Assembly (NCBI RefSeq): GCF_039523615.1
Contig: NZ_BAAAFQ010000007.1
Location: forward strand, 248,001 to 312,000
Direction of reading: 5' to 3'
Length of the DNA stretch: 64,000 bases
Source of the DNA: Psychrosphaera haliotis
GTDB taxonomy: Bacteria > Pseudomonadota > Gammaproteobacteria > Enterobacterales > Alteromonadaceae
Shown: positions 34,766-43,464 of the stretch, in pieces
How the letters are laid out: every line of letters starts with the position of its first letter
Position numbering within the stretch: position 1 is the first letter of the stretch
Translations under genes and position numbers: made by a program
Notes under the pieces: generated by a model
Seen by the model: the letters and a program-made list of their open reading frames with translations, nothing else
Database searches by the model: none
Told to the model about the DNA's origin: nothing

Positions 34766-35145
34766 TTTTGTTTCCTTAAGTTCAGCACATTTCGAAATTT
34801 CATACGAATTCAAAATGAGAATTTAAAAGTAAATACCCGCCAATTATTGCAGAAATCATCGCAAATGTCTCCATTTCAAAGCGTCACAAAGGGCTTGATG
34901 GGTAGTTCTAGCTAAATTATGAATAATTAGTGAATAAATATTTGTGTGTGTTGGAGAGAGGCAAAAAAGTGCCTTATCTGAGCGCTAGTCTAAATGCTAA
35001 AGAATAGTTAAAGAGGGCAAGATTGTTTCATTATGGTGCAAAAAGAGGAGGTGCATAGATTGTCAAAAAAAAATCACTAAAATTATTAGTTTCTATCTAA
35101 GATTAGTGACTTTTTAAGACAATTGACTAATAAACTACCTAAACT
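34766..35145. other. Intergenic region upstream of argD/astC
   Basis: 380 bp without a gene. It must hold the argD promoter. It contains ARG-box-like half sites (TGAAT repeats at 34920-34944) that are imperfect, and a terminator-like hairpin at 35064-35116 for the HDOD gene. I see nothing else I can support. Confidence 0.6.
35064..35116 (-). terminator. Probable terminator of the rpe-trpS-pabA-HDOD unit
   Basis: TCACTAA (35074-35080) pairs with TTAGTGA (35103-35109) around a 22-nt loop, and the flanking A- and T-runs extend the stem. On the minus strand it ends in a T9 tract. It lies about 37 bp after the HDOD stop. The large loop makes it less typical. Confidence 0.6.
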
Positions 35146-36291
35146 CTAACCAGTAACTCGTCTGTTGGTTAGATTTAATTTGGTGAGGTTTATAGCATTT
35201 AATGAAGTAACAAAGTCATTATTTATTTTACTGCTCATTAGAAATCGTTTTGCTTCTGGAAGCTCAATAAGGCGAGCTTTTTGCAATAATTTATATTGAG
35301 AATAAGTTTTAGACTTCAGTAATAGCGCTGCCATTGGAGTCATTTCATCAACCGCAAGATTGTTAACAACCTCTTCCATTGGTAGTGCTAGCGCTGCAAA
35401 TTTAAGTTGTAGGTGCTCTAACAGTAAGTGACTTGCTTGTAAGCCATGATTCATAACCAGTTCACTAGCGAACTCACCATCTAAAACTAAAGAGTTCAGT
35501 ACTTTTTCTATGTCTGCTCTACCTGTCGAGCGGGCTTTATGCATCTCTTCCAGTCGAATTTTCTCAAATGTACGTAGGTACATTCGCATGACCATGCCAT
35601 ACCCAAAGCTGTGCAGTAATCCCAATGTAAACGCATGTAAAGGCTTTACACCAAATACCTCTGCTTGTGTTTCCATACAGTTTGCTGTGGCAATTGAGTA
35701 TTGCCAAAGCTTTGCTTTAAAATCAGAAAATGGTTCCGTGCTATGCGGTAGCCACTGTTTAGCGACCAATGCTAGAACAGGGGCTTTTATGTTATCTATG
35801 CCTACATAACGAATCGCCAGACTCACGTCTTCTTGAAAAGGTTTAGTAGACTCTTTTTCTCGAAAAGGTGGTTTGTTAACTATATTGAGTAAATCTCTTT
35901 TTATTGCCGGATTAGGTTCAATTAACTCTGCTAATTGTTTTGTATTTCCAGCATTTGATAAACAAACATCAATGATTTTGGACAGGTTAGGATCTAATTT
36001 TAATACTTCCGAAAAAAGGTATTCTGGGTCAGAAATTTTACTTTCTATATAGTCGAATAGTGTGTCGTGGAAATATTCGTTAATGTAAACTTTAAACTCT
36101 TCTTCCGTTTTAATTTTGCGTTCTTTTACCTGCTGAGCATTTGCTTCAACAGACAATAATTCACGTTTGTTAACTTCTTCTTCAACGGTTTGTATTAATC
36201 CTAGACGACGCTTAGCCACTTTGTCCGATACCATAAGGTCAACAAAGCGGGCTTGTATAATTTGTTTAAATTTATTGACTGCAGCGTCCAT
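35146..36291 (-). CDS. HDOD domain protein
   Basis: 381 residues, cytoplasmic. The HDOD domain lies at about 100-300: IDVCLSNAGNTKQLAELIEPNPAIKRDLLNIVN, AIRYVGIDNIKAPVLALVAKQWLP, FTLGLLHSFGYGMVM and ELVMNHGLQASHLLLEHL. The His-Asp pair of catalytic HD hydrolases is replaced by His-Ser (LLHSFG), as expected for HDOD proteins, which are signalling scaffolds rather than enzymes. The N-terminal 90 residues are charged and helical. It ends a probable operon with trpS and pabA; the functional link is unknown. Confidence 0.8.
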   Translation of the reverse strand: MDAAVNKFKQIIQARFVDLMVSDKVAKRRLGLIQTVEEEVNKRELLSVEANAQQVKERKIKTEEEFKVYINEYFHDTLFDYIESKISDPEYLFSEVLKLDPNLSKIIDVCLSNAGNTKQLAELIEPNPAIKRDLLNIVNKPPFREKESTKPFQEDVSLAIRYVGIDNIKAPVLALVAKQWLPHSTEPFSDFKAKLWQYSIATANCMETQAEVFGVKPLHAFTLGLLHSFGYGMVMRMYLRTFEKIRLEEMHKARSTGRADIEKVLNSLVLDGEFASELVMNHGLQASHLLLEHLQLKFAALALPMEEVVNNLAVDEMTPMAALLLKSKTYSQYKLLQKARLIELPEAKRFLMSSKINNDFVTSLNAINLTKLNLTNRRVTG

Positions 36292-36329
36292 TATTTATCT
36301 GTCACTTTTAATTTATTAATTTAAATTTG

Positions 36330-36917
36330 CTATTTAGTTGTTAAAACAAAGTTATTCAACATTGCCAAACCTGATTCTGACATTACTGACTCTGGGTGGT
36401 ATTGTACACCCATAACTGGATATTCCCTCATTGCCATGGCCATGAGTTCATCATGATTTACCTTGGATTCTGTCTCCACCCAAGCTGTTGGCTCAATAAA
36501 CGTAGGCAAGGTGTCATGATCAACGATGAGTGAGTGATACCTAGTTACAGACAGGGGATTAGGTAAACCTTGGAACATTCCCTTTTTGCTATGGGTAATG
36601 ATCGATGTTTTACCGTGCATTACTTGTTTTGCTCGTTTTACTTGCGCGCCAAACTGTTGTGCTATTACTTGGTGTCCTAAGCACACGCCTAAAATAGGCT
36701 TTTTATGATAAAAATTAGCAACAACATCAAGTGATATCCCAGCCTCGTTGGGTGAACGAGGTCCGGGTGAAATAACTATTTGTGTTGGGTTTAGTTGCTT
36801 TATCTGACTAATGGTAATGTCATCATTACGTTTCACGACAACTTCTTGGTCCAAAGACTCAAAGTAGTTCACTAATGTATAAGTGAACGAGTCGTAGTTA
36901 TCTATCATCAACAACAT
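36330..36917 (-). CDS. pabA: Aminodeoxychorismate/anthranilate synthase component II
   Basis: 195 residues, class I glutamine amidotransferase. The nucleophile is Cys79 in GVCLGHQVIAQQFG, the oxyanion segment is SPGPRSPNEAG, and the His-Glu pair is in GVQYHPESVMSE. It passes ammonia from glutamine to PabB (folate) or TrpE (tryptophan); one protein can serve both. The pabA name is preferred because it lies near argD, as in E. coli, and no trp biosynthesis gene is adjacent. The gene begins 7 bp after trpS, so the two are cotranscribed. Confidence 0.88.
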   Translation of the reverse strand: MLLMIDNYDSFTYTLVNYFESLDQEVVVKRNDDITISQIKQLNPTQIVISPGPRSPNEAGISLDVVANFYHKKPILGVCLGHQVIAQQFGAQVKRAKQVMHGKTSIITHSKKGMFQGLPNPLSVTRYHSLIVDHDTLPTFIEPTAWVETESKVNHDELMAMAMREYPVMGVQYHPESVMSESGLAMLNNFVLTTK

Positions 36918-36924
36918 AAATTAA

Positions 36925-37929
36925 TTATCTAGGGTCGGCTACAAACCCTAAGGCATCATAAACAGATTTAAGCGTTTTTTCTGCTTTTGCTGAGGCTTTT
37001 TCAGCACCAACACGCATGATCCTATCTAACTCAGTTTGGTCTTCTCTGATCTCTTTGAATCTCGCTTGAATAGGTTCAATCATTGAAACCACCGCATCGG
37101 CTGTGTCTTTCTTTAAGTGGCCGTACATTTTGTCTTCATACTCAGGCACTAACTGTTCAATGGATTTACCAGTTGCTACGCTTAATATAGTCAGTAGGTT
37201 AGAAACACCTGGTTTTTCAACAGTATCAAAATAGATTCTGGCTTGCTCGTCAGAGTCGGTGACTGCTTTTTTAAGTTTCTTTTCAATCTTTTTAGGCTCA
37301 TCCAACAGCATAATATAGCCATTTGGATTTTCATCTGACTTAGACATTTTCTTTAGAGGATCTTGAAGGCTCATTACACGCGCCCCAAATTCTGCGATCT
37401 GAGGTTCTGGAACTGTAAAAGTATCACCGTATATATTATTAAAGCGAGTGGCGATATCTCTTGTCAGCTCTAAATGTTGCTTTTGATCTTCGCCAACAGG
37501 AACCTTGTCTGCTTGGTATAACAGAATGTCCGCTGCTTGAAGTACAGGGTAGCTAAATAAACCAACATTAATGTTGTTGCTATGTTTGCTCGACTTGTCT
37601 TTAAACTGAGTCATGCGATTCAATTCGCCCATTTGAGCGTAGCAGTTTAAAACCCAAGCTAATTGCGCATGTTCCTTAACTTGTGACTGAACAAATAATG
37701 CTGACTTGTCTGGATCAATGCCACAAGCTGTATACAGGGCAACGCCGTCTAGAGTGCGGCTTCTTAATGTTTCAGGCTCTTGTCGAACGGTGATTGCGTG
37801 TAAATCGGCAAGCATAAAAAAACAATCGTGGTTTTCTTGCATAATGCGCCACTGGTTTATAGCACCAATGTAGTTACCTATTGTCATGCCACCAGTTGTT
37901 TGAATTCCACTTAATACTGTACTTTTCAT
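36925..37929 (-). CDS. trpS: Tryptophanyl-tRNA synthetase
   Basis: 334 residues, the same length as E. coli TrpS. The class I signature at the N-terminus reads GGMTIGNYIGAINQW (TIGN in place of HIGH) and the KMSKS loop is KKMSKSDENPNG near 195. It charges tRNA-Trp. It lies downstream of rpe, as in E. coli, but without the intervening gph gene, and is followed closely by pabA. Confidence 0.97.
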   Translation of the reverse strand: MKSTVLSGIQTTGGMTIGNYIGAINQWRIMQENHDCFFMLADLHAITVRQEPETLRSRTLDGVALYTACGIDPDKSALFVQSQVKEHAQLAWVLNCYAQMGELNRMTQFKDKSSKHSNNINVGLFSYPVLQAADILLYQADKVPVGEDQKQHLELTRDIATRFNNIYGDTFTVPEPQIAEFGARVMSLQDPLKKMSKSDENPNGYIMLLDEPKKIEKKLKKAVTDSDEQARIYFDTVEKPGVSNLLTILSVATGKSIEQLVPEYEDKMYGHLKKDTADAVVSMIEPIQARFKEIREDQTELDRIMRVGAEKASAKAEKTLKSVYDALGFVADPR

Positions 37930-38015
37930 TATATTGCCGTTTATTTAGCTAGTTTAAAATCATCAGTGCGCATTGTAACCTTAATGTACCAGTGCGCAAT
38001 CTTGTATGTTGTATT

Positions 38016-38681
38016 TTAAGAAAGGTTGGCGATAATTTGCGCAATACGGGCCGATCTGTTCTCTGCATTAAAGATAGCTGAGCCCATTACAAAAGTATCA
38101 GCGCCAGCATCCGCAACCTTTCTAACATTATCAGCGTTCACACCGCCATCTACACTTATGCGAATGTTTCTGCCTGTTGCATCCAGTTTCTCCCTTAGGC
38201 GGGTTATTTTGTCTAGAGTTGCTGGGATAAACGACTGACCACCAAAACCTGGATTTACCGACATCACTAAAACCATATCCAGCATATCTAACACTTCATC
38301 AAGTACTTCAATTGGTGTAGCTGGATTTAATGCCAGCCCAACTTTACACCCGTGGTCTTGGATAATAGACAGTGAGCGGTGCAAGTGTTTACTGGCTTCT
38401 GGGTGAAAGGTAATCATGTCGGCACCAGCTTTTGCAAACTGTTCAATCATATCGTCTACAGGTTCAACCATCAGATGAACGTCAATAGGGGCTTCAATTC
38501 CGTGGTCTTTTAACGCTTTACATATCATTGGTCCGAAGCTTAAGTTTGGCACGTAGTGATTATCCATCACATCAAAATGCACCCATTGGCAACCGGCAGC
38601 TAAAACCTCATTAACATCATCACCCAATTTTGCAAAGTCAGCTGATAAGATGGAAGGAGATAAAATAAACTCGTTTTTCAT
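38016..38681 (-). CDS. rpe: Ribulose-phosphate 3-epimerase
   Basis: 221 residues, TIM barrel. Typical motifs are SPSILSADFAKLGDDV, WVHFDVMDNHYVPNLSFGP (metal and base residues), MSVNPGFGGQSFI and RISVDGGVNADN. It interconverts ribulose 5-phosphate and xylulose 5-phosphate. It is the first gene of the rpe-trpS-pabA-HDOD series, with 86 bp before trpS. Confidence 0.96.
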   Translation of the reverse strand: MKNEFILSPSILSADFAKLGDDVNEVLAAGCQWVHFDVMDNHYVPNLSFGPMICKALKDHGIEAPIDVHLMVEPVDDMIEQFAKAGADMITFHPEASKHLHRSLSIIQDHGCKVGLALNPATPIEVLDEVLDMLDMVLVMSVNPGFGGQSFIPATLDKITRLREKLDATGRNIRISVDGGVNADNVRKVADAGADTFVMGSAIFNAENRSARIAQIIANLS

Positions 38682-38840
38682 AATGATCCTAGATTGATAA
38701 AGCGGGAAGTATTACTTATTTAGACTTAGCCTATATTATAAAAATTATTAAACAACTTCGAGACTAATATGAGTCTTTCAGACTTCCCTTATTAAATAAT
38801 CATGACTAAACTTTAATTTAACAACATGGAGGAATTTAAT

Positions 38841-39104
38841 ATGTTGCCTGTAGAACTTGTTGATTCGCTATCAAAGTTGCACGCTGAATTAGAAACATCA
38901 AAAGATGTAGATCCTCAAACTCTGAACCAAGTAAGAGAGTTAGATAAACAGTTACATGAAATGCTGAAATCTAATGAATTAAAAGCAGAAGAAACAATGT
39001 TGTCACAGCTTTTAGCTTTAGAGGCCAAGTTTGCATCCGAACACCCAACCCTTGAGCGTATTACGCGTGACGTGATTGATAGGTTAGCGATGATGGGCGT
39101 CTAG
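38841..39104 (+). CDS. DUF4404-like small helical protein
   Basis: 87 residues, acidic and helical (LVDSLSKLHAELETSKDVDPQTLNQVRELDKQLHEML), ending in FASEHPTLERITRDVIDRLAMMGV. This resembles DUF4404, whose members end with a HPTL...L..MGI pattern (recalled, not searched). Function unknown. The real start is taken as ATG 38841, since GGAGG lies eight bases before it; the ATG at 38826 overlaps that ribosome-binding site. It is the first of three plus-strand small genes. Confidence 0.75.
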   Translation: MLPVELVDSLSKLHAELETSKDVDPQTLNQVRELDKQLHEMLKSNELKAEETMLSQLLALEAKFASEHPTLERITRDVIDRLAMMGV

Positions 39105-39270
39105 ATATTCACTTTAGTTATATAAATTCATATTTATAAAACCACTTCGTACAAAATGCTTGTTATTTGAGCAAGCAAAACATTAATTCATGTTTTCTAT
39201 TGCGAGAGCCTTTAATTATGGCTTATTGTCCTCATGTACTTTCATAAGATATCCAGTATAGAAGGTGAGG

Positions 39271-39465
39271 ATGGACTTTTCAGACCTCAATAAAGCGACT
39301 GCTAACTCTTTTAATAAACAAAAAGCAATAATTAAAAAGGTTTTAGCTGGTCAATCGGTTTACTGCCCTTCATGCAAACAGTTATTGGTAGTCAAGCCTA
39401 GCGTAAATACGTTAAGGATTGAGTGTTCAAAAGGCTGTACCGATATTCAACTTGAAACAGAATAA
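39271..39465 (+). CDS. Small zinc-ribbon-like protein
   Basis: 64 residues. An N-terminal helical half (DFSDLNKATANSFNKQKAIIKKVLAGQ) is followed by VYCPSCKQLLVV and IECSKGCTDIQLE, which put four cysteines in a CxxC...CxxxC arrangement that could bind one zinc. Function unknown; not matched to a family. ATG 39271 is preferred over GTG 39265, with AAGG about eight bases upstream. It lies between the DUF4404-like gene and the SapC-family gene. Confidence 0.7.
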   Translation: MDFSDLNKATANSFNKQKAIIKKVLAGQSVYCPSCKQLLVVKPSVNTLRIECSKGCTDIQLETE

Positions 39466-39514
39466 TAATTATAGAAGTCAAAAAGACTGACTCGGAACTT
39501 TGGAGAAAGAACAC

Positions 39515-40237
39515 ATGGCGACAAATTTTCAGCCGTTACATAACGAAACACATAAAAGTGTAAAAATTGGCCCAATTAAAAATGTTGCTGACTTGAAGGA
39601 TCAACATGCTTTAGGTTTAGTAGTTCAAGAGTTTGCAAATGCGGCTAGTGAATTCCCGGTAGTATTTTTAAAAGATAGCTCTGCAGATAAATACTTCCCA
39701 GTTGCAATGCTAGGTATTGAGCAGAATACAAATGTATTTGTTACTGAAGACAATCGTTGGGATGCCAACTACATGCCAGCTCGTTACACTCATAAGCCAT
39801 TAAGTGTAATTCCTCATAAAGACGACAAAAACAAATTTTCGATAGCAATCGATCTTGAAAGCTCATTGATTCAAGACGATGGTTCACCTCTTTTTGACGA
39901 AGAAGGTAAAGAGACTGAGCATTTAGAAAAACGCAAACAAGCATTAATGTCTTACATTGAGCATGAGCAAATAACTCTTGCGTTTATTGAAGCGCTAGAG
40001 CGCTTTGAATTAATTCAGCCTAAGAATTTAAAAGTTAACCTTAAAGGTAAAGAGTTAAACCTTAACGGTATCTTTATGGTTGATGAGAAAAAGCTAAGCG
40101 AACTTTCTGATGAAAACTATTTAGAGCTTCGTAAGAAAGGTTATATTGCTGCTATTTATGCACACTTAAGTTCAATGAACCAAATTAATAGGTTAATTGA
40201 ACGTCACGCAAAGCAAACAGCTGAAGATGCTGCATAA
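39515..40237 (+). CDS. SapC family protein
   Basis: 240 residues. The HALGLVVQEFANAASEFPVVFLKDSSADKYFPVAMLGIEQNTNVFV and RWDANYMPARY segments are characteristic of the SapC family (PF07277). The rest is soluble and charged, ending in a helical region. SapC proteins are named after an S-layer-associated gene in Campylobacter; in marine gammaproteobacteria they often stand near carbohydrate-utilisation or tryptophan-halogenase-like genes, and their role is not settled. No such genes are here. ATG 39515 has GGAG nine bases upstream. A strong terminator follows. Confidence 0.78.
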   Translation: MATNFQPLHNETHKSVKIGPIKNVADLKDQHALGLVVQEFANAASEFPVVFLKDSSADKYFPVAMLGIEQNTNVFVTEDNRWDANYMPARYTHKPLSVIPHKDDKNKFSIAIDLESSLIQDDGSPLFDEEGKETEHLEKRKQALMSYIEHEQITLAFIEALERFELIQPKNLKVNLKGKELNLNGIFMVDEKKLSELSDENYLELRKKGYIAAIYAHLSSMNQINRLIERHAKQTAEDAA

Positions 40238-40259
40238 GTGTTAAATGTCGTGATTGAGA

Positions 40260-40282
40260 AACCAGCGCAAGCTGGTTTTTTT
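40260..40282 (+). terminator. Intrinsic terminator after the SapC gene
   Basis: The 7-bp perfect stem AACCAGC / GCTGGTT with a stable GCAA tetraloop is followed by T6-7, 22 bp after the stop. Confidence 0.9.
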
Positions 40283-40455
40283 ATGCCTCAAATTTACTTA
40301 TCTAGCTCGTCATGTGCAAAATCATGTTTTGTTTTTTTGTTTTATTTAGGCTAGGCAAATAAGAGTCTAATACTATCAACAAAGTCATTATCTATTGAGT
40401 TAGCAAGGAATTAAGTTACCAAGGAATTAAGTTAGCGCTATTAAATTACAGGTAC

Positions 40456-40484
40456 AAAAAACCGAGCACTAGGCTCGGCTTTTT
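40456..40484 (-). terminator. Intrinsic terminator of the DUF47-PiT operon
   Basis: CCGAGC-ACTAG-GCTCGG with A5 and T5 flanks lies 17 bp after the phosphate-transporter stop on the minus strand. The flanking runs also allow function in the other direction. Confidence 0.85.
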
Positions 40485-40500
40485 AGCGTTATGATGGAGC

Positions 40501-41784
40501 TTAAACTACACCAAATACCGCTTTTAGAACTAGGAAACACATAATTGAAAGTGCTGCACCAATTGGCAATGTGATTACCCAAGATACAACGATGTTTCTT
40601 ACAACACCTAGGTTTAGAGCTGCGATACCGCGAGCCATACCTACACCTAACACCGCACCAACTAGAGTTTGAGTAGTAGAGATTGGTAAACCAGTACCCG
40701 ACGCGATGATAACTGTAGAAGCTGCTGCTAATTCAGCGGCAAAACCACGGCTAGGCGTTAGGTGAGTAATACCATTACCAATCGTTTTAATTACTCGGTG
40801 ACCAAATAGAGCTAAACCAGCAACAATACCAAACGCACCTAGAGGAAGAATCCACCAAGCTAAAGAAGCTTTAGGTAAGATTTGACCGTCGTTAGATACA
40901 ATGCTCACAACCGCAGCCAAAGGACCAATTGCGTTTGCAACGTCATTTGAACCGTGTGCAAAAGCCATACAACATGCAGTTACAACCATTAGTACTGCAA
41001 AGATTTTTTCAACGTTGTTGAAGTGCATTTCTTTGTCAGCAGTAGGGTCAATTTTGATTTTGCTAATAAAATACTTACCAACAAGCGCTACTAAAATACC
41101 AGCAAGGATTGCATAACCATAAGCTTCAGCACCTGAGATTGCAAAGTCGCCATCTTTAAGAACGTGTTTTAAACCTTTCTTGATAGTGACAAGTGACATA
41201 ACAAAACCAGCTAGGAACATGTAGAAAGGAACGTATTTTTTAGCATTCTTAAGCGGCTCTTCAGTATCAAAGATAAGCTTTTGCGCTGAGATAAAGATTA
41301 AGTAAGCTATAATACCTGACAGCAACGGAGTTACTATCCAGCTACCAACAATGCCACCAACTTTTGCCCAATTTACTGCGTCCATACCAACACCAAAAGC
41401 TGCGAAACCAACAATGGCACCTACAATTGAGTGTGTTGTACTAACAGGCCAACCTAAGTATGAAGCAACGGCTAACCAAATTGCAGCAGCAAATAGTGCT
41501 GAAATCATGCCTAAGACTAAATACTCTGGGTTTGGAATGAATGGAGCTGAATCAATGATGCCTTTACGAATGGTTGAGGTTACTTCGCCACCGGCTAAGT
41601 AGGCACCTGCAAATTCAAAGATCATCGCGATAACAATTGCTTGTTTAATAGTTAAAGCTTTTGAGCCAACTGATGTGCCCATAGCATTTGCTACGTCGTT
41701 TGCACCAATACCCCAGGCCATGAAAAAACCAACGATAGCGGCAGTGGCGATTAACATAACGCCGTAAGTAGAAATAATATCCAT
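40501..41784 (-). CDS. pit: PiT family inorganic phosphate transporter
   Basis: 427 residues, about ten TM helices, with the duplicated PiT signatures GANDVANAMGTSVGS near residue 27 and GSNDVANAIGPLAAV near 275. It carries phosphate (as a metal-phosphate complex or with Na or H) across the inner membrane with lower affinity than Pst. It lies 35 bp after the DUF47 gene. That pair is preceded by a Pho box, so this carrier is probably induced by phosphate starvation, unlike E. coli PitA. Confidence 0.93.
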   Translation of the reverse strand: MDIISTYGVMLIATAAIVGFFMAWGIGANDVANAMGTSVGSKALTIKQAIVIAMIFEFAGAYLAGGEVTSTIRKGIIDSAPFIPNPEYLVLGMISALFAAAIWLAVASYLGWPVSTTHSIVGAIVGFAAFGVGMDAVNWAKVGGIVGSWIVTPLLSGIIAYLIFISAQKLIFDTEEPLKNAKKYVPFYMFLAGFVMSLVTIKKGLKHVLKDGDFAISGAEAYGYAILAGILVALVGKYFISKIKIDPTADKEMHFNNVEKIFAVLMVVTACCMAFAHGSNDVANAIGPLAAVVSIVSNDGQILPKASLAWWILPLGAFGIVAGLALFGHRVIKTIGNGITHLTPSRGFAAELAAASTVIIASGTGLPISTTQTLVGAVLGVGMARGIAALNLGVVRNIVVSWVITLPIGAALSIMCFLVLKAVFGVV

Positions 41785-41819
41785 TGAATATACCTAATAT
41801 GTTTTAAATTGGTTGCTGC

Positions 41820-42497
41820 TTAACGAGCAAGCATAAGTTCTAATCGAGAACCTACACGTTCTGCTAAGTCGGCTAATTCCCCAATCCATTCAATCATTCT
41901 GTATGTCACCATGACATCGATAGGGTTTAACTGATCTTCGATTTCTTTTAGTTGTAGACGAATAGAAATTTGCATTTCATCTGTATCGTCTTCAATTGCG
42001 TCTAATTCTGTGATCATGCGCTCAACAAGTTCTACTTCACGGCCTTTAAAGCCTGTTTCTAGTAGTTCATCAAACTCATTGATTGCTTTTTTTGCTTGTG
42101 CAGTGGCATCAATGTTGCGCTCTACAAAAGCCATGAAGCTTTCTTGAATTTGCGGTGGGATAGTTAATTCACGGCCTAAATAACGACCCGCCAAGTCTTT
42201 TGCTTTGTTGGCGATCTTATCTTGTTGTGTGATTAACTCTAAAATATCCGTTCTTTCTACTGGTAAAAATAAACCTCTTGGAAGATTCATTCTTACATCG
42301 CGTTTAATAACATCCGCTTTTTTCTCAAGTTGAGAAATTTGATAACGAAGTTCCGTCGCTTCAGTCCAATTTTCTTTGCATACCGCTTCAAAAAATGGCT
42401 TTAATAATGAAGCCGCAGAATGAACGGTATTAATGTGTTCTTCTAGCGCTTTTAATGGCGATTTAGCAAAAACACCTAAAATTGAGTGACTAGCCAT
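41820..42497 (-). CDS. DUF47 PhoU-like accessory protein (TIGR00153)
   Basis: 225 residues, all-helical, of the DUF47 group related to PhoU. It starts MASHSILGVFAKSPLKALEEHINTVHSAASLL and has the ELRYQISQLEKKADVIKRDVRMNLPRGLFLPVERTDILELI segment typical of proteins encoded beside PiT transporters. It probably modulates the PiT carrier. The Pho box and -10 of this two-gene operon lie about 110-145 bp upstream, just after the pst operon terminator. Confidence 0.88.
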   Translation of the reverse strand: MASHSILGVFAKSPLKALEEHINTVHSAASLLKPFFEAVCKENWTEATELRYQISQLEKKADVIKRDVRMNLPRGLFLPVERTDILELITQQDKIANKAKDLAGRYLGRELTIPPQIQESFMAFVERNIDATAQAKKAINEFDELLETGFKGREVELVERMITELDAIEDDTDEMQISIRLQLKEIEDQLNPIDVMVTYRMIEWIGELADLAERVGSRLELMLAR

Positions 42498-42607
42498 AGT
42501 GAACCCTTATTTAATGGCAAAAAAAAACCAGCATTTGATTGCAGGCTTATATCAATATCATAGTTTACTATAAATTCACGGAAGTGTGATTAAATAGCTT
42601 CGAGGCT

Positions 42608-42641
42608 ATTATATGACACATTTGTGACAAAAATGTTACAG
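42608..42641 (-). promoter_or_regulatory. Pho box and promoter of the DUF47-pit operon
   Basis: Read on the minus strand, three contiguous 11-bp direct repeats occur: CTGTAACATTT (42641-42631), TTGTCACAAAT (42630-42620) and GTGTCATATAA (42619-42609). They match the PhoB binding unit (CTGTCATA-like). The last one contains the -10 TATAAT (42613-42608), six bases after the second repeat. The geometry is the same as at pstC. Confidence 0.82.
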
Positions 42642-42648
42642 GTGGGGT

Positions 42649-42688
42649 AAAAAAGATCCGTTCGCTTGATTTATAACCGGACGGATCT
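42649..42688 (-). terminator. Intrinsic terminator of the pst operon
   Basis: On the minus strand, AGATCCGTCCG pairs with CGAACGGATCT (11 bp, one G-U) around a 13-nt loop and runs into T6. It lies about 46 bp after phoU and directly before the next Pho box. Confidence 0.88.
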
Positions 42689-42734
42689 CGTTTTTCATGT
42701 GTGTGGTTTTTAAAAGTCTAATTTTATCAGGCTC

Positions 42735-43439
42735 TTATAGGACATTGTCCTTAATGTCAGATTGAGACGTGTGACGGACATCTTTTCCTTTTACAAAGTA
42801 AATAATGTATTCAGAGATGTTCTGACAACGGTCACCAATTCTTTCTAACGACCTAACTGACCAAATTACGTCCATTACTTTTGGTATTGAACGAGGATCT
42901 TCCATCATATAAGTCATTAATTGACGAGTGATGGCTTCGTATTCTTTGTCGAGTACTTTATCGGCAGTATGAACTTTAAAGGCTGACTCAACATCCATGC
43001 GAGCAAATGCGTCTAGAACATCATGCAACATTACTAAAGCTTTACGGCCCATGTTGTCCATTGATACTAAAAACTCTTGCTGCTCTTTGTTAAATGACTC
43101 TAACGCTACTTTGGCAATACGTTCTGCCTCGTCGCCGATACGCTCAAGGTCAGTAATTGTTTTAATAATGGCTAACACTAGGCGTAAATCCGATGCTGCT
43201 GGCTGACGTTTAGCGATAATTCGAGTACAAGCTTCGTCAATTTGCACTTCCATTTTATTTACTTGAAAGTCGGTTTCTAAAACATGACGCGCCAATTCTT
43301 GGTCTGCTTCAGTTACTGCATTTAGGGCGTTTGTTAACTGTTGTTCTACAAGTCCACCCATTTTTAACACGTCGTTACGTATCTGTTCCAATTCAACGTT
43401 AAATTGGCCGGATATGTGTTTATTTAAATTAAGTTCCAT
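42735..43439 (-). CDS. phoU: Phosphate signalling protein PhoU
   Basis: 234 residues (E. coli 241). It has two three-helix bundles with the repeated PhoU signatures around ERIGDEAERIAKVAL near 100 and VRSLERIGDRCQNISEYI near 200, both with acidic metal-binding residues. It links the Pst transporter to the PhoR/PhoB system, keeping the Pho regulon off when phosphate is plentiful. It is the last gene of pstC-pstA-pstB-phoU. phoB and phoR are not in the window. Confidence 0.96.
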   Translation of the reverse strand: MELNLNKHISGQFNVELEQIRNDVLKMGGLVEQQLTNALNAVTEADQELARHVLETDFQVNKMEVQIDEACTRIIAKRQPAASDLRLVLAIIKTITDLERIGDEAERIAKVALESFNKEQQEFLVSMDNMGRKALVMLHDVLDAFARMDVESAFKVHTADKVLDKEYEAITRQLMTYMMEDPRSIPKVMDVIWSVRSLERIGDRCQNISEYIIYFVKGKDVRHTSQSDIKDNVL

Positions 43440-43464
43440 TGTTGCCTCTCAAACTACTAATTGG

